A DNA stretch of 64,000 nucleotides from NCBI GenBank assembly GCA_017937215.1, contig JAGBDZ010000019.1:1-64000 (forward strand), written 5' to 3'. Made by a program: the position numbers and the translations under genes. The stretch is from Akkermansia sp. Its GTDB lineage: Bacteria; Verrucomicrobiota; Verrucomicrobiia; Verrucomicrobiales; Akkermansiaceae. Of the stretch, positions 8,494-15,040 are shown piece by piece (the stretch's first letter is position 1; each line of letters begins with the position of its first letter). The notes beneath the pieces were generated by a model. That model was not told the origin of the DNA and searched no databases. It worked only from the letters and a program-made list of their open reading frames with translations.

Positions 8494-8976
8494 CTATTCA
8501 TCATCCGTTGTGGCAAATAAATTCTGAATTTCTTTGGTGAGGCTTTTCCATGTTTCCTGGTCGCCAATGTTAATTGCGGCGTCTGTATGAATCACTTCTA
8601 CCGAAGACACCTTGTTGTTGATGGGATTCATGACAATACGTAATACCGTTTTTCCATTTTTGTGGAGAACGCCATCCCAGGTAAAGGTTACATCAAACGT
8701 ACAGTTTTCAAGGACGCAATCATTCCAGCCGGTCCAGCCAAGGTCGTGTTTTGTTTTTGTTTTTAAGTGTGAGACTTTTGCTTCCTTTACTGTCACGGTT
8801 AGATGCCGTTCCTGCACGCGCAAGCGCAGCGGATGCTCCGGCTTTTGCAGCTCAGCGTTCAAACTTGCTATTTTTGCTTCCTGCCAGCTGGAGACTCGCT
8901 GCCCGCAAGACATCAGCATAATTGCCGCAAGACCGATGGGAAACGCTGTTTTGGGAAATGTAAATAATTTGTTCAT
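8494..8976 (-). CDS. Lipoprotein of unknown function
   Basis: 160 residues. The start at 8976 (MNKLFTFPKTAFPIGLAAIM) yields a lipoprotein signal with lipobox LMSC near residues 21-24. An in-frame start at 9042 would bury this and overlap the upstream gene. The mature part has alternating beta-type patterns and two cysteines (DCVLENC) about 90 residues after the anchor. It is the distal gene of a minus-strand run beginning near 12510, 14 bp after its neighbour. The base composition is AT-richer than in flanking housekeeping genes. No family recognised. Confidence 0.7.
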   Translation of the reverse strand: MNKLFTFPKTAFPIGLAAIMLMSCGQRVSSWQEAKIASLNAELQKPEHPLRLRVQERHLTVTVKEAKVSHLKTKTKHDLGWTGWNDCVLENCTFDVTFTWDGVLHKNGKTVLRIVMNPINNKVSSVEVIHTDAAINIGDQETWKSLTKEIQNLFATTDDE

Positions 8977-8990
8977 ATGGTTTTCCAAGC

Positions 8991-10097
8991 TTATTTTTTC
9001 AAGAGTAATTCGATGTTTTTTAACGTGTTTCTGCTCAGCCATCTGGATTGTTCCATCAAGGGAAACGCGCTGGCTACTCGTTGAGTAGTTGATCCAATCG
9101 ATGAGAATGTGCTGCTTTCGTGTGCCACAACTTCTGCTTCGAAGTTCTTTACGTGTCTAAAGGGGAACGTTTTACATTGCTCCTTCAGCTCTATGAGTTC
9201 ATTTGCGAGGGAATTAAGTTGCCCTTCCAGGCGCCGGGCATCGTTTGGCGAATGTATTGAATTGAGAAGCTCCGCTAGCTGTCCGAGTTTTCGATTAAAG
9301 GAATTTACCATGGTCATGTAGGCTTTGATTTCCTTTTCTCTGGCAGATGAACATTTATTTTCAGAACCTTTCTGCTTTGCCTTTTTAGTTTTTGCCGGTG
9401 AGGGACTGGCATTATTTGATGAAGCCTGTTTCTGTTTGGTAGTCGCGAAAGCTGAAGATGATTTAGCTGCCGGCTTTTCATTCTCCTGATTTTTTTTCTT
9501 TTTCTCTGACTGTTTGTGAGCTTCTTTTGCCGGTTCGCTTGCGGGTACATCTTTAACTTCGTACCCATATTCGCCGAGAACGACATTAGTCGTTTCTATC
9601 AGCCCGCCAACCATGCTTTGCATTTCTGCATCCGAGTCAATTCCGCGAATCTGCGCTTCTGCGTAGTATTTTTCGACAGACTGTTTGATTTGCTCATGGG
9701 CTTTTTTGAAATCCGCAAGCTCCTTGTTTTGTTTGTCCAGCCATGCTTGATAGGCTTTCGGTCGCTCGGTCTTAATCTTATTTTTGTTCAGATTGTTGAG
9801 TTTCACCAGATTGTTGTATCTGGTTTCCATGAGGTTGATTTCTCCGCTGATTCGTTTGTAATTAGAACGTATCTGTTCCCATTTTGGGTAGAGCAGTGGA
9901 AGGTAATCCTTTGCATATGTCAGAACGGACTCGGGAACATCCAGAGTGTTGCCATTAAGCTCCTCTTTGTCTAATTTCACGAGGCTGATGTAATAAGCAC
10001 AGGCCTCGTCTGCATGTTTTTCCTTTGCATAGTTATCCAGCCATGAATGAATCAGACTGCCGACTACGATGGCAATGATGAAGATTACTATGGGCAT
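8991..10097 (-). CDS. Membrane-anchored coiled-coil protein
   Basis: 368 residues. An N-terminal membrane anchor (MPIVIFIIAIVVGSLIHSWL) is followed by a long helical, charged region (about residues 55-150) with coiled-coil character. A Lys/Ser/Gln-rich low-complexity linker runs from about 190 to 250 (EKKKKNQENEKPAAKSSS), and a second helical domain lies near residues 255-325. Such architecture suits a tethered scaffold or spacer rather than an enzyme. It begins 6 bp after the preceding gene, so it is co-transcribed. AT-rich codon use sets it apart from the housekeeping genes nearby. Confidence 0.7.
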   Translation of the reverse strand: MPIVIFIIAIVVGSLIHSWLDNYAKEKHADEACAYYISLVKLDKEELNGNTLDVPESVLTYAKDYLPLLYPKWEQIRSNYKRISGEINLMETRYNNLVKLNNLNKNKIKTERPKAYQAWLDKQNKELADFKKAHEQIKQSVEKYYAEAQIRGIDSDAEMQSMVGGLIETTNVVLGEYGYEVKDVPASEPAKEAHKQSEKKKKNQENEKPAAKSSSAFATTKQKQASSNNASPSPAKTKKAKQKGSENKCSSAREKEIKAYMTMVNSFNRKLGQLAELLNSIHSPNDARRLEGQLNSLANELIELKEQCKTFPFRHVKNFEAEVVAHESSTFSSIGSTTQRVASAFPLMEQSRWLSRNTLKNIELLLKK

Positions 10098-10103
10098 ATG
10101 CGT

Positions 10104-10670
10104 TTAGAGAGAGTTGATTTGTTCTACTTCCTGCATTACCTGACGCACAGCCTTAAGCTCCTCGTTGATGTTTTCAGTAACGTTGGTGTGGCCAGTCGGA
10201 CCGGAAAGCTGCTCCAGTTGATTTATGATGATTTGCTCGAATGCGCAGCTTTCCAGTTTAATGAGAGAACCTTCTAATTTGCCGGCTAATCGTGTAAGAC
10301 TATTCTGTTTGTTCTTGAAAATCCGTTTGGCTTCTTCGTTTGAAACATTTGCCGTTTTCTTTTCCAGTTCGGCGGAAGAAGAATGAATTTTTTCTATGTT
10401 GCTCTGAATTTCCGTTGACGCAACATGAATTGTAGAAACGGTATCCTGGTGATGTTTCGTGATAAGCATTTCCCCATCTTTTTTGAGGATATCGGCCGCA
10501 AGGGTTAACTTGTCTTCATTGCTCATGTAGGCAATTCCTCCCAGTCCATACACAAGAAAGCCGACTGCGGAGCCGAGTATACCCATGGGGTTGCTGGCGA
10601 TGCACAAACCGAGTGAAACTAGAATCAAGAGAATCCCTATGACGTTCAAAATTGTCGCGATGGTTTCCAT
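10104..10670 (-). CDS. Membrane protein with helical tail
   Basis: 188 residues. The start at 10670 (METIATILNVIG) is chosen over 10694 because the earlier codon falls in the terminator-like hairpin upstream. Two hydrophobic segments (about residues 4-26 and 31-48) precede a long, charged, probably coiled-coil tail (STEIQSNIEKIHSSSAELEKK...). It resembles the downstream protein in organisation (membrane anchor plus helices), suggesting they interact. It is separated from the upstream lipoprotein gene by a 56-bp gap that holds a terminator hairpin, so expression may be attenuated relative to the first genes. Confidence 0.65.
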   Translation of the reverse strand: METIATILNVIGILLILVSLGLCIASNPMGILGSAVGFLVYGLGGIAYMSNEDKLTLAADILKKDGEMLITKHHQDTVSTIHVASTEIQSNIEKIHSSSAELEKKTANVSNEEAKRIFKNKQNSLTRLAGKLEGSLIKLESCAFEQIIINQLEQLSGPTGHTNVTENINEELKAVRQVMQEVEQINSL

Positions 10671-10682
10671 GTGAAAGAAAAT

Positions 10683-10713
10683 GGCGAGCCACACATCTGA
10701 TGCGTGGCTCGCC
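10683..10713 (-). terminator. Intra-operon terminator or attenuator
   Basis: A perfect 10-bp stem (GGCGAGCCAC/GTGGCTCGCC), followed on the minus strand by ATTTTCTTT. It lies between the lipoprotein gene ending at 10727 and the gene starting at 10670, splitting the run into two expression units or allowing partial read-through. Confidence 0.7.
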
Positions 10714-10726
10714 TGGTATTATGTCT

Positions 10727-11317
10727 TTAGAATGCTGACAGATTGACGTCGATGGCGGCCTGGGCTCTGTCGCAATCCTGTTTGATGGATTCTTCAAGCT
10801 CTCTGGCCTTTTCGAGGCGTTCTTCAGATTGGTCAATCATCATATCATCGCCCAGCGAGCCCATGGCACGGAGCGCAGATACTTCGTCTTTGAGAATCTG
10901 GAGAGCCACTTTTTTCTCCTCAAGTTCAAGTTGGAACGTTTTGAATGATTCTTCCACTTTTACTTCCCGCTCCTTGAACAGAGCTACGCGCGATGCGAAT
11001 TTCTGGCTTTCCTGGTCCTTGAGTTGAGCAAGGTTTTCCTTGCCGGCTGCGCGGAATTTCTGCGCTGCCTGAGCTGCTTCATTAGCTCGTCTTTCGTAGC
11101 TGATGCTTAGCTGTTTCATGCGGATCCAGTTTTCCTTGCGCTGACGAAACTCCTTTTTGTAGAGTTCCAAGGCGACATCAGCCTTGCCGACCTGCTCAAT
11201 CAAGGCGTCTATAGCCTTGTTGTGCATGACTTTTACAGCTGCCTGCTCCCGTTCTCCGCAACTCGTGAGAGTTACGCATCCCAGGAGCGCGATGATTGCC
11301 AGTCTGATTGTTTTCAT
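10727..11317 (-). CDS. Coiled-coil lipoprotein (PspA-like helices)
   Basis: 196 residues with a lipoprotein signal (MKTIRLAIIALLGCVTLTSCGE, lipobox LTSC). The remainder is almost entirely charged alpha-helix with heptad-like spacing (KKEFRQRKENWIRMKQ..., KFASRVALFKEREVKVEESFK). The overall pattern recalls PspA/IM30-type helical hairpins but here is lipid-anchored outside the cytoplasm; homology to PspA is not claimed. It lies 28 bp after the pilin-like micro-ORF and is followed by a terminator. It probably acts with the other coiled-coil membrane proteins of this gene run. Function unknown. Confidence 0.7.
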   Translation of the reverse strand: MKTIRLAIIALLGCVTLTSCGEREQAAVKVMHNKAIDALIEQVGKADVALELYKKEFRQRKENWIRMKQLSISYERRANEAAQAAQKFRAAGKENLAQLKDQESQKFASRVALFKEREVKVEESFKTFQLELEEKKVALQILKDEVSALRAMGSLGDDMMIDQSEERLEKARELEESIKQDCDRAQAAIDVNLSAF

Positions 11318-11345
11318 GGCTGTATTAACCGTTAAGCTTCAATAT

Positions 11346-11435
11346 TTACATGAACAGATAGCAACCGCCTACCACAAGGACAATTACTACGATGAATACG
11401 AGAAGTTCAATAAATGTAAAACCGTGTGTTTTCAT
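11346..11435 (-). CDS. 29-aa prepilin-like micro-protein
   Basis: A 30-codon frame whose product begins MKTHGFTFIELLVFIVVI and ends after about 11 more mostly hydrophobic residues. This is a textbook class III (type IV prepilin) signal: short basic leader, Gly at -1, Phe at +1, Glu at +5, then a hydrophobic helix. The usual globular pilin domain is missing entirely. It lies in line with the zinc-ribbon gene (23 bp upstream) and the lipoprotein gene (28 bp downstream), so it looks intact within an operon rather than a random fragment. It could be a micro-pilin or assembly primer, or a relic of a truncated pseudopilin. Confidence 0.6.
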   Translation of the reverse strand: MKTHGFTFIELLVFIVVIVLVVGGCYLFM

Positions 11436-11458
11436 TGGATTTTCAGATTGTGCTTATG

Positions 11459-11893
11459 TTATTTGGACATGGCACCCCCGATTGCAGCCAGTATGAGGAG
11501 AATCGGCAGTGCTGTGATGATGACCATGGCCAGATTAAACGGCAACATGAAGATGCAGTAAAAACAACCTTTGGAATTTCCTTTCTCAGAAGCAGAAGTC
11601 TCGCCGAAACCGCAGTATGGACACACATACCTGCCAACGGCAATCTTTCGGCCGCAGCCATAGCATTCGTAGCTGCTTTCTCCCAACATGCCGGCCCTGT
11701 TGCTCTCGGCCTTATGCACGTTATTCTGAGAAGACATGCCTTTGAGCAAGCCCCAGAAGTTTGTGATGGATCTCCAGAGGAACTTCATTGTGTATACCAA
11801 GCACAAAAGCTTGAGTAAACCAATCGCTGTTCTCTTCAACCAGATTTTCCACTTACCGGTAGGTGCGTCTGTTTGTGTCGTTTCTTTGTCCAT
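11459..11893 (-). CDS. Zinc-ribbon membrane protein
   Basis: 144 residues. A hydrophobic segment near residues 20-45 is followed by a zinc ribbon with two CxxC pairs (ECYGCGRK and YVCPYCGF, about residues 77-97), then a hydrophobic C-terminal segment (FMLPFNLAMVIITALPILLILAA). A 'CFYC' pair just before the last segment could add a further metal or disulfide site. The predicted form is a two-span membrane protein with a cytoplasmic zinc ribbon. It lies in the minus-strand island operon, 22 bp after a 52-aa ORF. No specific function known. Confidence 0.7.
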   Translation of the reverse strand: MDKETTQTDAPTGKWKIWLKRTAIGLLKLLCLVYTMKFLWRSITNFWGLLKGMSSQNNVHKAESNRAGMLGESSYECYGCGRKIAVGRYVCPYCGFGETSASEKGNSKGCFYCIFMLPFNLAMVIITALPILLILAAIGGAMSK

Positions 11894-11915
11894 ATGTCAG
11901 CTTGTTGAGTGTAGT

Positions 11916-12074
11916 TTAGAGGTTGTCTTTCAGGTTTCCTGAAGAGAGAGACTGCAGCATATAGTAGGTGCAACGTAAGCACTCGGGTAACATAACTGTC
12001 TCTGCCGGGTAACCTGCAACATAGGACTGAGTAGCCTCGCTGGAGGTAACGATTCGGGGGTTCTTGTAGCTCAT
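11916..12074 (-). CDS. Possible 52-aa protein with CxxC motif
   Basis: Frame starting MSYKNPRIVTSSEATQSYV, ending 22 bp before the zinc-ribbon gene. It contains a CLRC motif and an otherwise polar sequence (ECLRCTYYMLQSL). The tight spacing to the next gene and lack of any competing frame on the plus strand support it being real, but there is no obvious ribosome site. It may be a small cytoplasmic zinc-binding or regulatory protein. Confidence 0.45.
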   Translation of the reverse strand: MSYKNPRIVTSSEATQSYVAGYPAETVMLPECLRCTYYMLQSLSSGNLKDNL

Positions 12075-12162
12075 ATCAGCGTTTCTAATTGTTTATGGTT
12101 ATAAGTTACTGGCCGAAGCCTGCTTCAAACATAGGGTAGGAAGATGTTATGTGGGTATCGGA

Positions 12163-12510
12163 TTACTTGGGTTGGGCCATAAGGGGAAGCAGCTCTTTAG
12201 CCATTTTTATTACGCTTATGCCTGATAATCCGATGCGGTTGGTGGCAAGTCGTTTGGGCGACATCAAGCAAATCTGCTTGATATAATGAAGATGCATAGC
12301 AACGCCGTCCTCGGTAGATTGCTTTTGGGTGCGCTTAAAAGCGCTGATTCGATTATGATGAGTCTTCAACCTTTCCCAATTCCGATGGTTGCGGTCTATT
12401 TCGATATGGTAGAGATACGAAATGAACCAGGTGGCACCCATGGAGGTCAAATCTTCTCCACCTTTAAAGGTAAAAGTGTGCCGGTCAGATTTTTTCGGTT
12501 GCTGTTTCAT
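12163..12510 (-). CDS. Small basic hypothetical protein
   Basis: 115 residues if started at ATG 12510 (MKQQPKKSDRHTFTFKGG); a TTG at 12579 would add 23 residues. It is rich in Lys, Arg and His and mostly helical-looking, with no transmembrane segment. It could bind nucleic acid, but no known motif is seen. It would be the first gene of the minus-strand island run, 88 bp before the 52-aa ORF. A promoter candidate lies at 12624-12652. The competing plus-strand frame in this place is less protein-like. Confidence 0.45.
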   Translation of the reverse strand: MKQQPKKSDRHTFTFKGGEDLTSMGATWFISYLYHIEIDRNHRNWERLKTHHNRISAFKRTQKQSTEDGVAMHLHYIKQICLMSPKRLATNRIGLSGISVIKMAKELLPLMAQPK

Positions 12511-12623
12511 TGGCGTTTTTTCTGACGAATAGAGAGGTTCGCTGTCAATTCTTGATGAAGTTGCCGTATTGAGAGGCAAAACGGTTCGCGGTTTATCGCT
12601 CCTTCATCTGACTGCGTTTTTAG

Positions 12624-12652
12624 TTTATCTCAAAACGCGAAAAAGTCAACAA
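12624..12652 (-). promoter_or_regulatory. Promoter candidate for island minus-strand run
   Basis: On the minus strand, TTGTTG (12647-12652), 17-bp spacer, GATAAA (12624-12629). It lies in the AT-rich divergent region between the two halves of the island. Confidence 0.4.
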
Positions 12653-12756
12653 CAAAATATCAAAAAGATAATTTACAGGGCATGATTTTTGTGGTAGGAT
12701 AGCTGTGTACAGAATGATGGGTGATTCTTATTTTTAATATAGACCGCGAAAAGTCA

Positions 12757-12945
12757 ATGAATAATGCAATTTTGAAGCAAGAGGGTGGAGAATTGGAGGA
12801 GATGTCGCAATGCGCGACAGACAGGCACGAGTTGCGGATCGAGTTGCCGCTGGAGGTGGTAACCCGGCTTTCGCTGCGCGCCGCGGCCGAGGGGGTGAGC
12901 CTGGAGCAACTGGTGGCGCAGGTTATAGCCAGGCTTGCAAAATAG
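12757..12945 (+). CDS. Small ribbon-helix-helix-like protein
   Basis: 62 residues from ATG 12757; a GTG at 12721 would add 12 residues. The C-terminal half (LRIELPLEVVTRLSLRAAAEGVSLEQLVAQVIARL) has the beta-strand then two-helix pattern of ribbon-helix-helix DNA-binding proteins such as Arc/CopG. The same C-terminal pattern recurs in the next gene product, so these are related. No toxin gene accompanies it. It is followed 70 bp later by a promoter and gene for a longer relative and then a Ser/Thr kinase, suggesting a regulatory module. Function is inferred from the pattern only. Confidence 0.6.
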   Translation: MNNAILKQEGGELEEMSQCATDRHELRIELPLEVVTRLSLRAAAEGVSLEQLVAQVIARLAK

Positions 12946-12973
12946 GAAGCTATTGAAAGAACGCAGAGTAATC

Positions 12974-13001
12974 TTGACAATGGGCTGATATGCGGTACTA
13001 T
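12974..13001 (+). promoter_or_regulatory. Sigma70-like promoter
   Basis: TTGACA (12974-12979), 16-bp spacer, TACTAT (12996-13001), 13 bp before the ATG at 13015. The leader would be about 6-7 nt. Confidence 0.65.
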
Positions 13002-13014
13002 TGTTATTACAAGC

Positions 13015-13428
13015 ATGCAGGCAAGCGGGCAGACAGAATTCAAGAACTCAATAAAGCAGTGGCTGAAAAGCCGCGGGCTGGATTATCGCTGGGTAGCAGA
13101 GCAGTGCGGTGTGTCTGAGGTTACTGTACGTAACTGGATGAGCCAGAAGAATATCCCGCCTCTGAAACAGCAGTTGCTGGAGCGCGTGATGGTGCAGCTG
13201 CCGAGTGCTGCCGACACTACAGAAGCTGCTTCTGTGCCGGGGGTGAGTGTGAATGCTGCGCTGGCGCTTACCATCCAGCTGGCGCCCGAGCTATACACGC
13301 GCCTGGCAGAGCGCGCGAACGCCGCTGGCATGACCATGGAAGGCATGGTGGCCCAGGCAATAACCCGGCTGCTGGAGGCAGATGCACCAAGCTTGACGCA
13401 TCGCAAGGTGATTCTGCCTGGAAGATAA
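13015..13428 (+). CDS. HTH plus ribbon-helix-helix-like DNA-binding protein
   Basis: 137 residues. The N-terminal part (about 10-50) reads as a helix-turn-helix of the XRE/Cro type (LDYRWVAEQCGVSEVTVRNWMSQ). The C-terminal part (about 85-122; LTIQLAPELYTRLAERANAAGMTMEGMVAQAITRLLE) matches the pattern of the preceding 62-aa protein. This is therefore a two-domain regulator, probably cytoplasmic and DNA-binding. It has its own strong promoter and stops 19 bp before the Ser/Thr kinase gene, so it is very likely co-transcribed with the kinase and may be a substrate or regulator of it (inference). Confidence 0.7.
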   Translation: MQASGQTEFKNSIKQWLKSRGLDYRWVAEQCGVSEVTVRNWMSQKNIPPLKQQLLERVMVQLPSAADTTEAASVPGVSVNAALALTIQLAPELYTRLAERANAAGMTMEGMVAQAITRLLEADAPSLTHRKVILPGR

Positions 13429-13447
13429 TTTTTGAGGGGGGCTCAAG

Positions 13448-14635
13448 ATGGCATCTGCACAGGCAGGAGCTGCATTACCCTTGCGGACGAGTCTGGGTCA
13501 TTGTGAAATCCGGGGGCTGCTGGGGCAGGGTGGCGGTGGTATCAGCTACCTGGCGTATGATGCACACCTGGAGCGTGAGGTGGTGATAAAGGAACATTTC
13601 CCGCCAACTCTTTGTTTTCGCGTGCCCGGTACGGCGGAGGTCCAACCTGTTTCTGCTGAGGGCTACGAGCGGTCTCTTGCCGCTTTCTGCCGCGAGGCCC
13701 GGATACTGGCAGGACTGAACCACCCGGGTGTGGTGAAGGTATATGATATATTCCAGGCGAGCGGCACGGCGTATATGGTGATGGAATATGTGGAAGGGGA
13801 GCGCCTGGCGGAATGGCTGCCGACGCATGCCGCGGAGGTATCAAGTGTTATTGGTGTGCTGAAGTTGCTGCTGGCATCGTTGGAATACCTGCATACTCAC
13901 GAGGTGCTGCACCGCGATATCAAGCCTTCCAACATTATCATCCGGGGGGAATCCCAGCCGGTCCTGATTGATTTCGGCGCCGCGATGCTGGGTACACCGC
14001 CGACTACTATCACCATGGTCGGCACTCCCGGTTATGCAGCCCCCGAGCAATTCCAGCAGCATGGGCAGGTGGGGCCGTGGTCGGATTTGTACGCGCTTGC
14101 TCATTCGTTTGCAAAGCATATACCCGAGCGCGCTTTGCGCCGATATCCCCGCCGATTTGTGCGCTCCTTGCATAAGGCTGGTATGCAACACAGGGAACAA
14201 CGCTATTCCCAGGCTGCTGAATGGTTGAAGCTGCTGGAGATGCGTGACTGCGGCTCTTTCCGGCTGTTGTTGTTCGTATGTTTTATTCTGGGGGGCTTGT
14301 GTGTGGCTGCATATTTCCTGTGCGAGTCAATCAGTCCGTCTGGGGAATGTTCGGTGTCGGCAGGGGAAGAACGCGGAAAAACGGGTGAGCTCCATCATGA
14401 TTTGAATGGGGCAGTGTCGCAACAAGAGGAGCTCAATCGTTTTGTAAATCAGGCGGACTCAATGTCGCCTCAGCACTTAAAGGCGGGTCTGCAGGAGTTG
14501 AAGCACGGGCAGAACGAAAAAATGCGCAATCTGGCGGACAAGATGAACAGGCTGTATCCGTTGCCAGACAAGCAGAAAGGCTGGGTTGTGTTACCAGGAC
14601 AGGGAGATGTAGCCGAGGAGGCGGAGAAGCCATAA
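13448..14635 (+). CDS. Membrane Ser/Thr protein kinase (Hanks type)
   Basis: 395 residues. Kinase motifs in order: glycine-rich loop GQGGGGISY (about 25-33), VIKE (Lys of subdomain II, about 46-49), HRDIKPSNI catalytic loop (about 156-164), DFGAA in place of DFG-xx (about 176-180) and GYAAPEQ (about 196-202). The activation and P+1 regions are intact, so it should be active. The kinase domain seems short at its C-lobe. A transmembrane segment follows at about 275-297 (LLLFVCFILGGLCVAAYFL), then a polar, probably helical extracytoplasmic tail. A GAGGGGG purine run lies 8-10 bp before the ATG. It is the last gene of the trio. Confidence 0.9.
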   Translation: MASAQAGAALPLRTSLGHCEIRGLLGQGGGGISYLAYDAHLEREVVIKEHFPPTLCFRVPGTAEVQPVSAEGYERSLAAFCREARILAGLNHPGVVKVYDIFQASGTAYMVMEYVEGERLAEWLPTHAAEVSSVIGVLKLLLASLEYLHTHEVLHRDIKPSNIIIRGESQPVLIDFGAAMLGTPPTTITMVGTPGYAAPEQFQQHGQVGPWSDLYALAHSFAKHIPERALRRYPRRFVRSLHKAGMQHREQRYSQAAEWLKLLEMRDCGSFRLLLFVCFILGGLCVAAYFLCESISPSGECSVSAGEERGKTGELHHDLNGAVSQQEELNRFVNQADSMSPQHLKAGLQELKHGQNEKMRNLADKMNRLYPLPDKQKGWVVLPGQGDVAEEAEKP

Positions 14636-14791
14636 GTTCAGGGCCACCAGTGCGAGCAGGTGCCAGAAGATGACGCCTCCGGCACTCACGAGCTGGCGGG
14701 GTTTGTTCACCGTGCTGCCGCGCCCCTGCACAACCTTATCGATTTGCTGGGTGAAGATGATGTCCTCGTTGGCTGAAAGTTCTTCTCTCAT
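14591..14791 (-). CDS. Possible small membrane protein
   Basis: 66-residue frame starting MREELSANEDIIFTQQIDK, with one C-terminal hydrophobic segment (VIFWHLLALVALNLWLLRLLGYI), a tail-anchored layout. Its 3' end overlaps the 3' end of the kinase gene by 45 bp on the opposite strand. No ribosome site is visible. Since the hydrophobic stretch could be fortuitous, the call is tentative. Confidence 0.4.
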   Translation of the reverse strand: MREELSANEDIIFTQQIDKVVQGRGSTVNKPRQLVSAGGVIFWHLLALVALNLWLLRLLGYISLSW

Positions 14792-14892
14792 CGCGGCAGC
14801 AGCACTGTAGCATATTCCACATCATCTTGCAATCCCTTTCTGGTTTTGCTCCATGGCAAAGATAATTGAAATGGGCGGGCGCCGATAGACAT

Positions 14893-14972
14893 TGTCGTGG
14901 CACGGGTCTTTCCTGTCTCGACGTAAGCTCGCAGGGCGAAGACGGAGGCCCTGATTAAATGCAGTGTGATGT
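14893..14972. repeat. Remnant of MITE-like element (copy A subtype), inverted
   Basis: Read on the minus strand, this stretch matches the middle of copy A: a TGCATTTAATC spacer, then the second REP arm with the same enlarged loop (CTTCGCCCTGCGAGC...GTCGAGACA) and the end of the second arm (GACCCGTG). The palindromes have decayed and no terminal repeats are visible. It lies immediately upstream of the ROK promoter at 15005. Confidence 0.65.
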
Positions 14973-15004
14973 GGGCGGGGTGACCCACTTGGTGGAAATT
15001 GTGC

Positions 15005-15034
15005 TTGCTTGGCCTGGGGCGGGTGGCGTATAAT
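15005..15034 (+). promoter_or_regulatory. Leaderless-type promoter of second ROK gene
   Basis: TTGCTT (15005-15010), 18-bp spacer, perfect TATAAT (15029-15034), then GCGCGC and the ATG at 15041. Transcription is expected to start at or next to the A of the ATG. This rules out an in-frame TTG start at 14999, which lies upstream of the promoter. Confidence 0.75.
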
Positions 15035-15040
15035 GCGCGC

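Noticed and set aside
12757..13428. Toxin-antitoxin system suggested by the RHH-like proteins
   Set aside because: No toxin-like gene (RelE, PIN, Fic or similar) lies beside them; the next gene is a protein kinase.
14999..15040. TTG start upstream of the second ROK gene
   Set aside because: The promoter -10 box lies between it and the ATG at 15041, so that codon would not be transcribed from this promoter.
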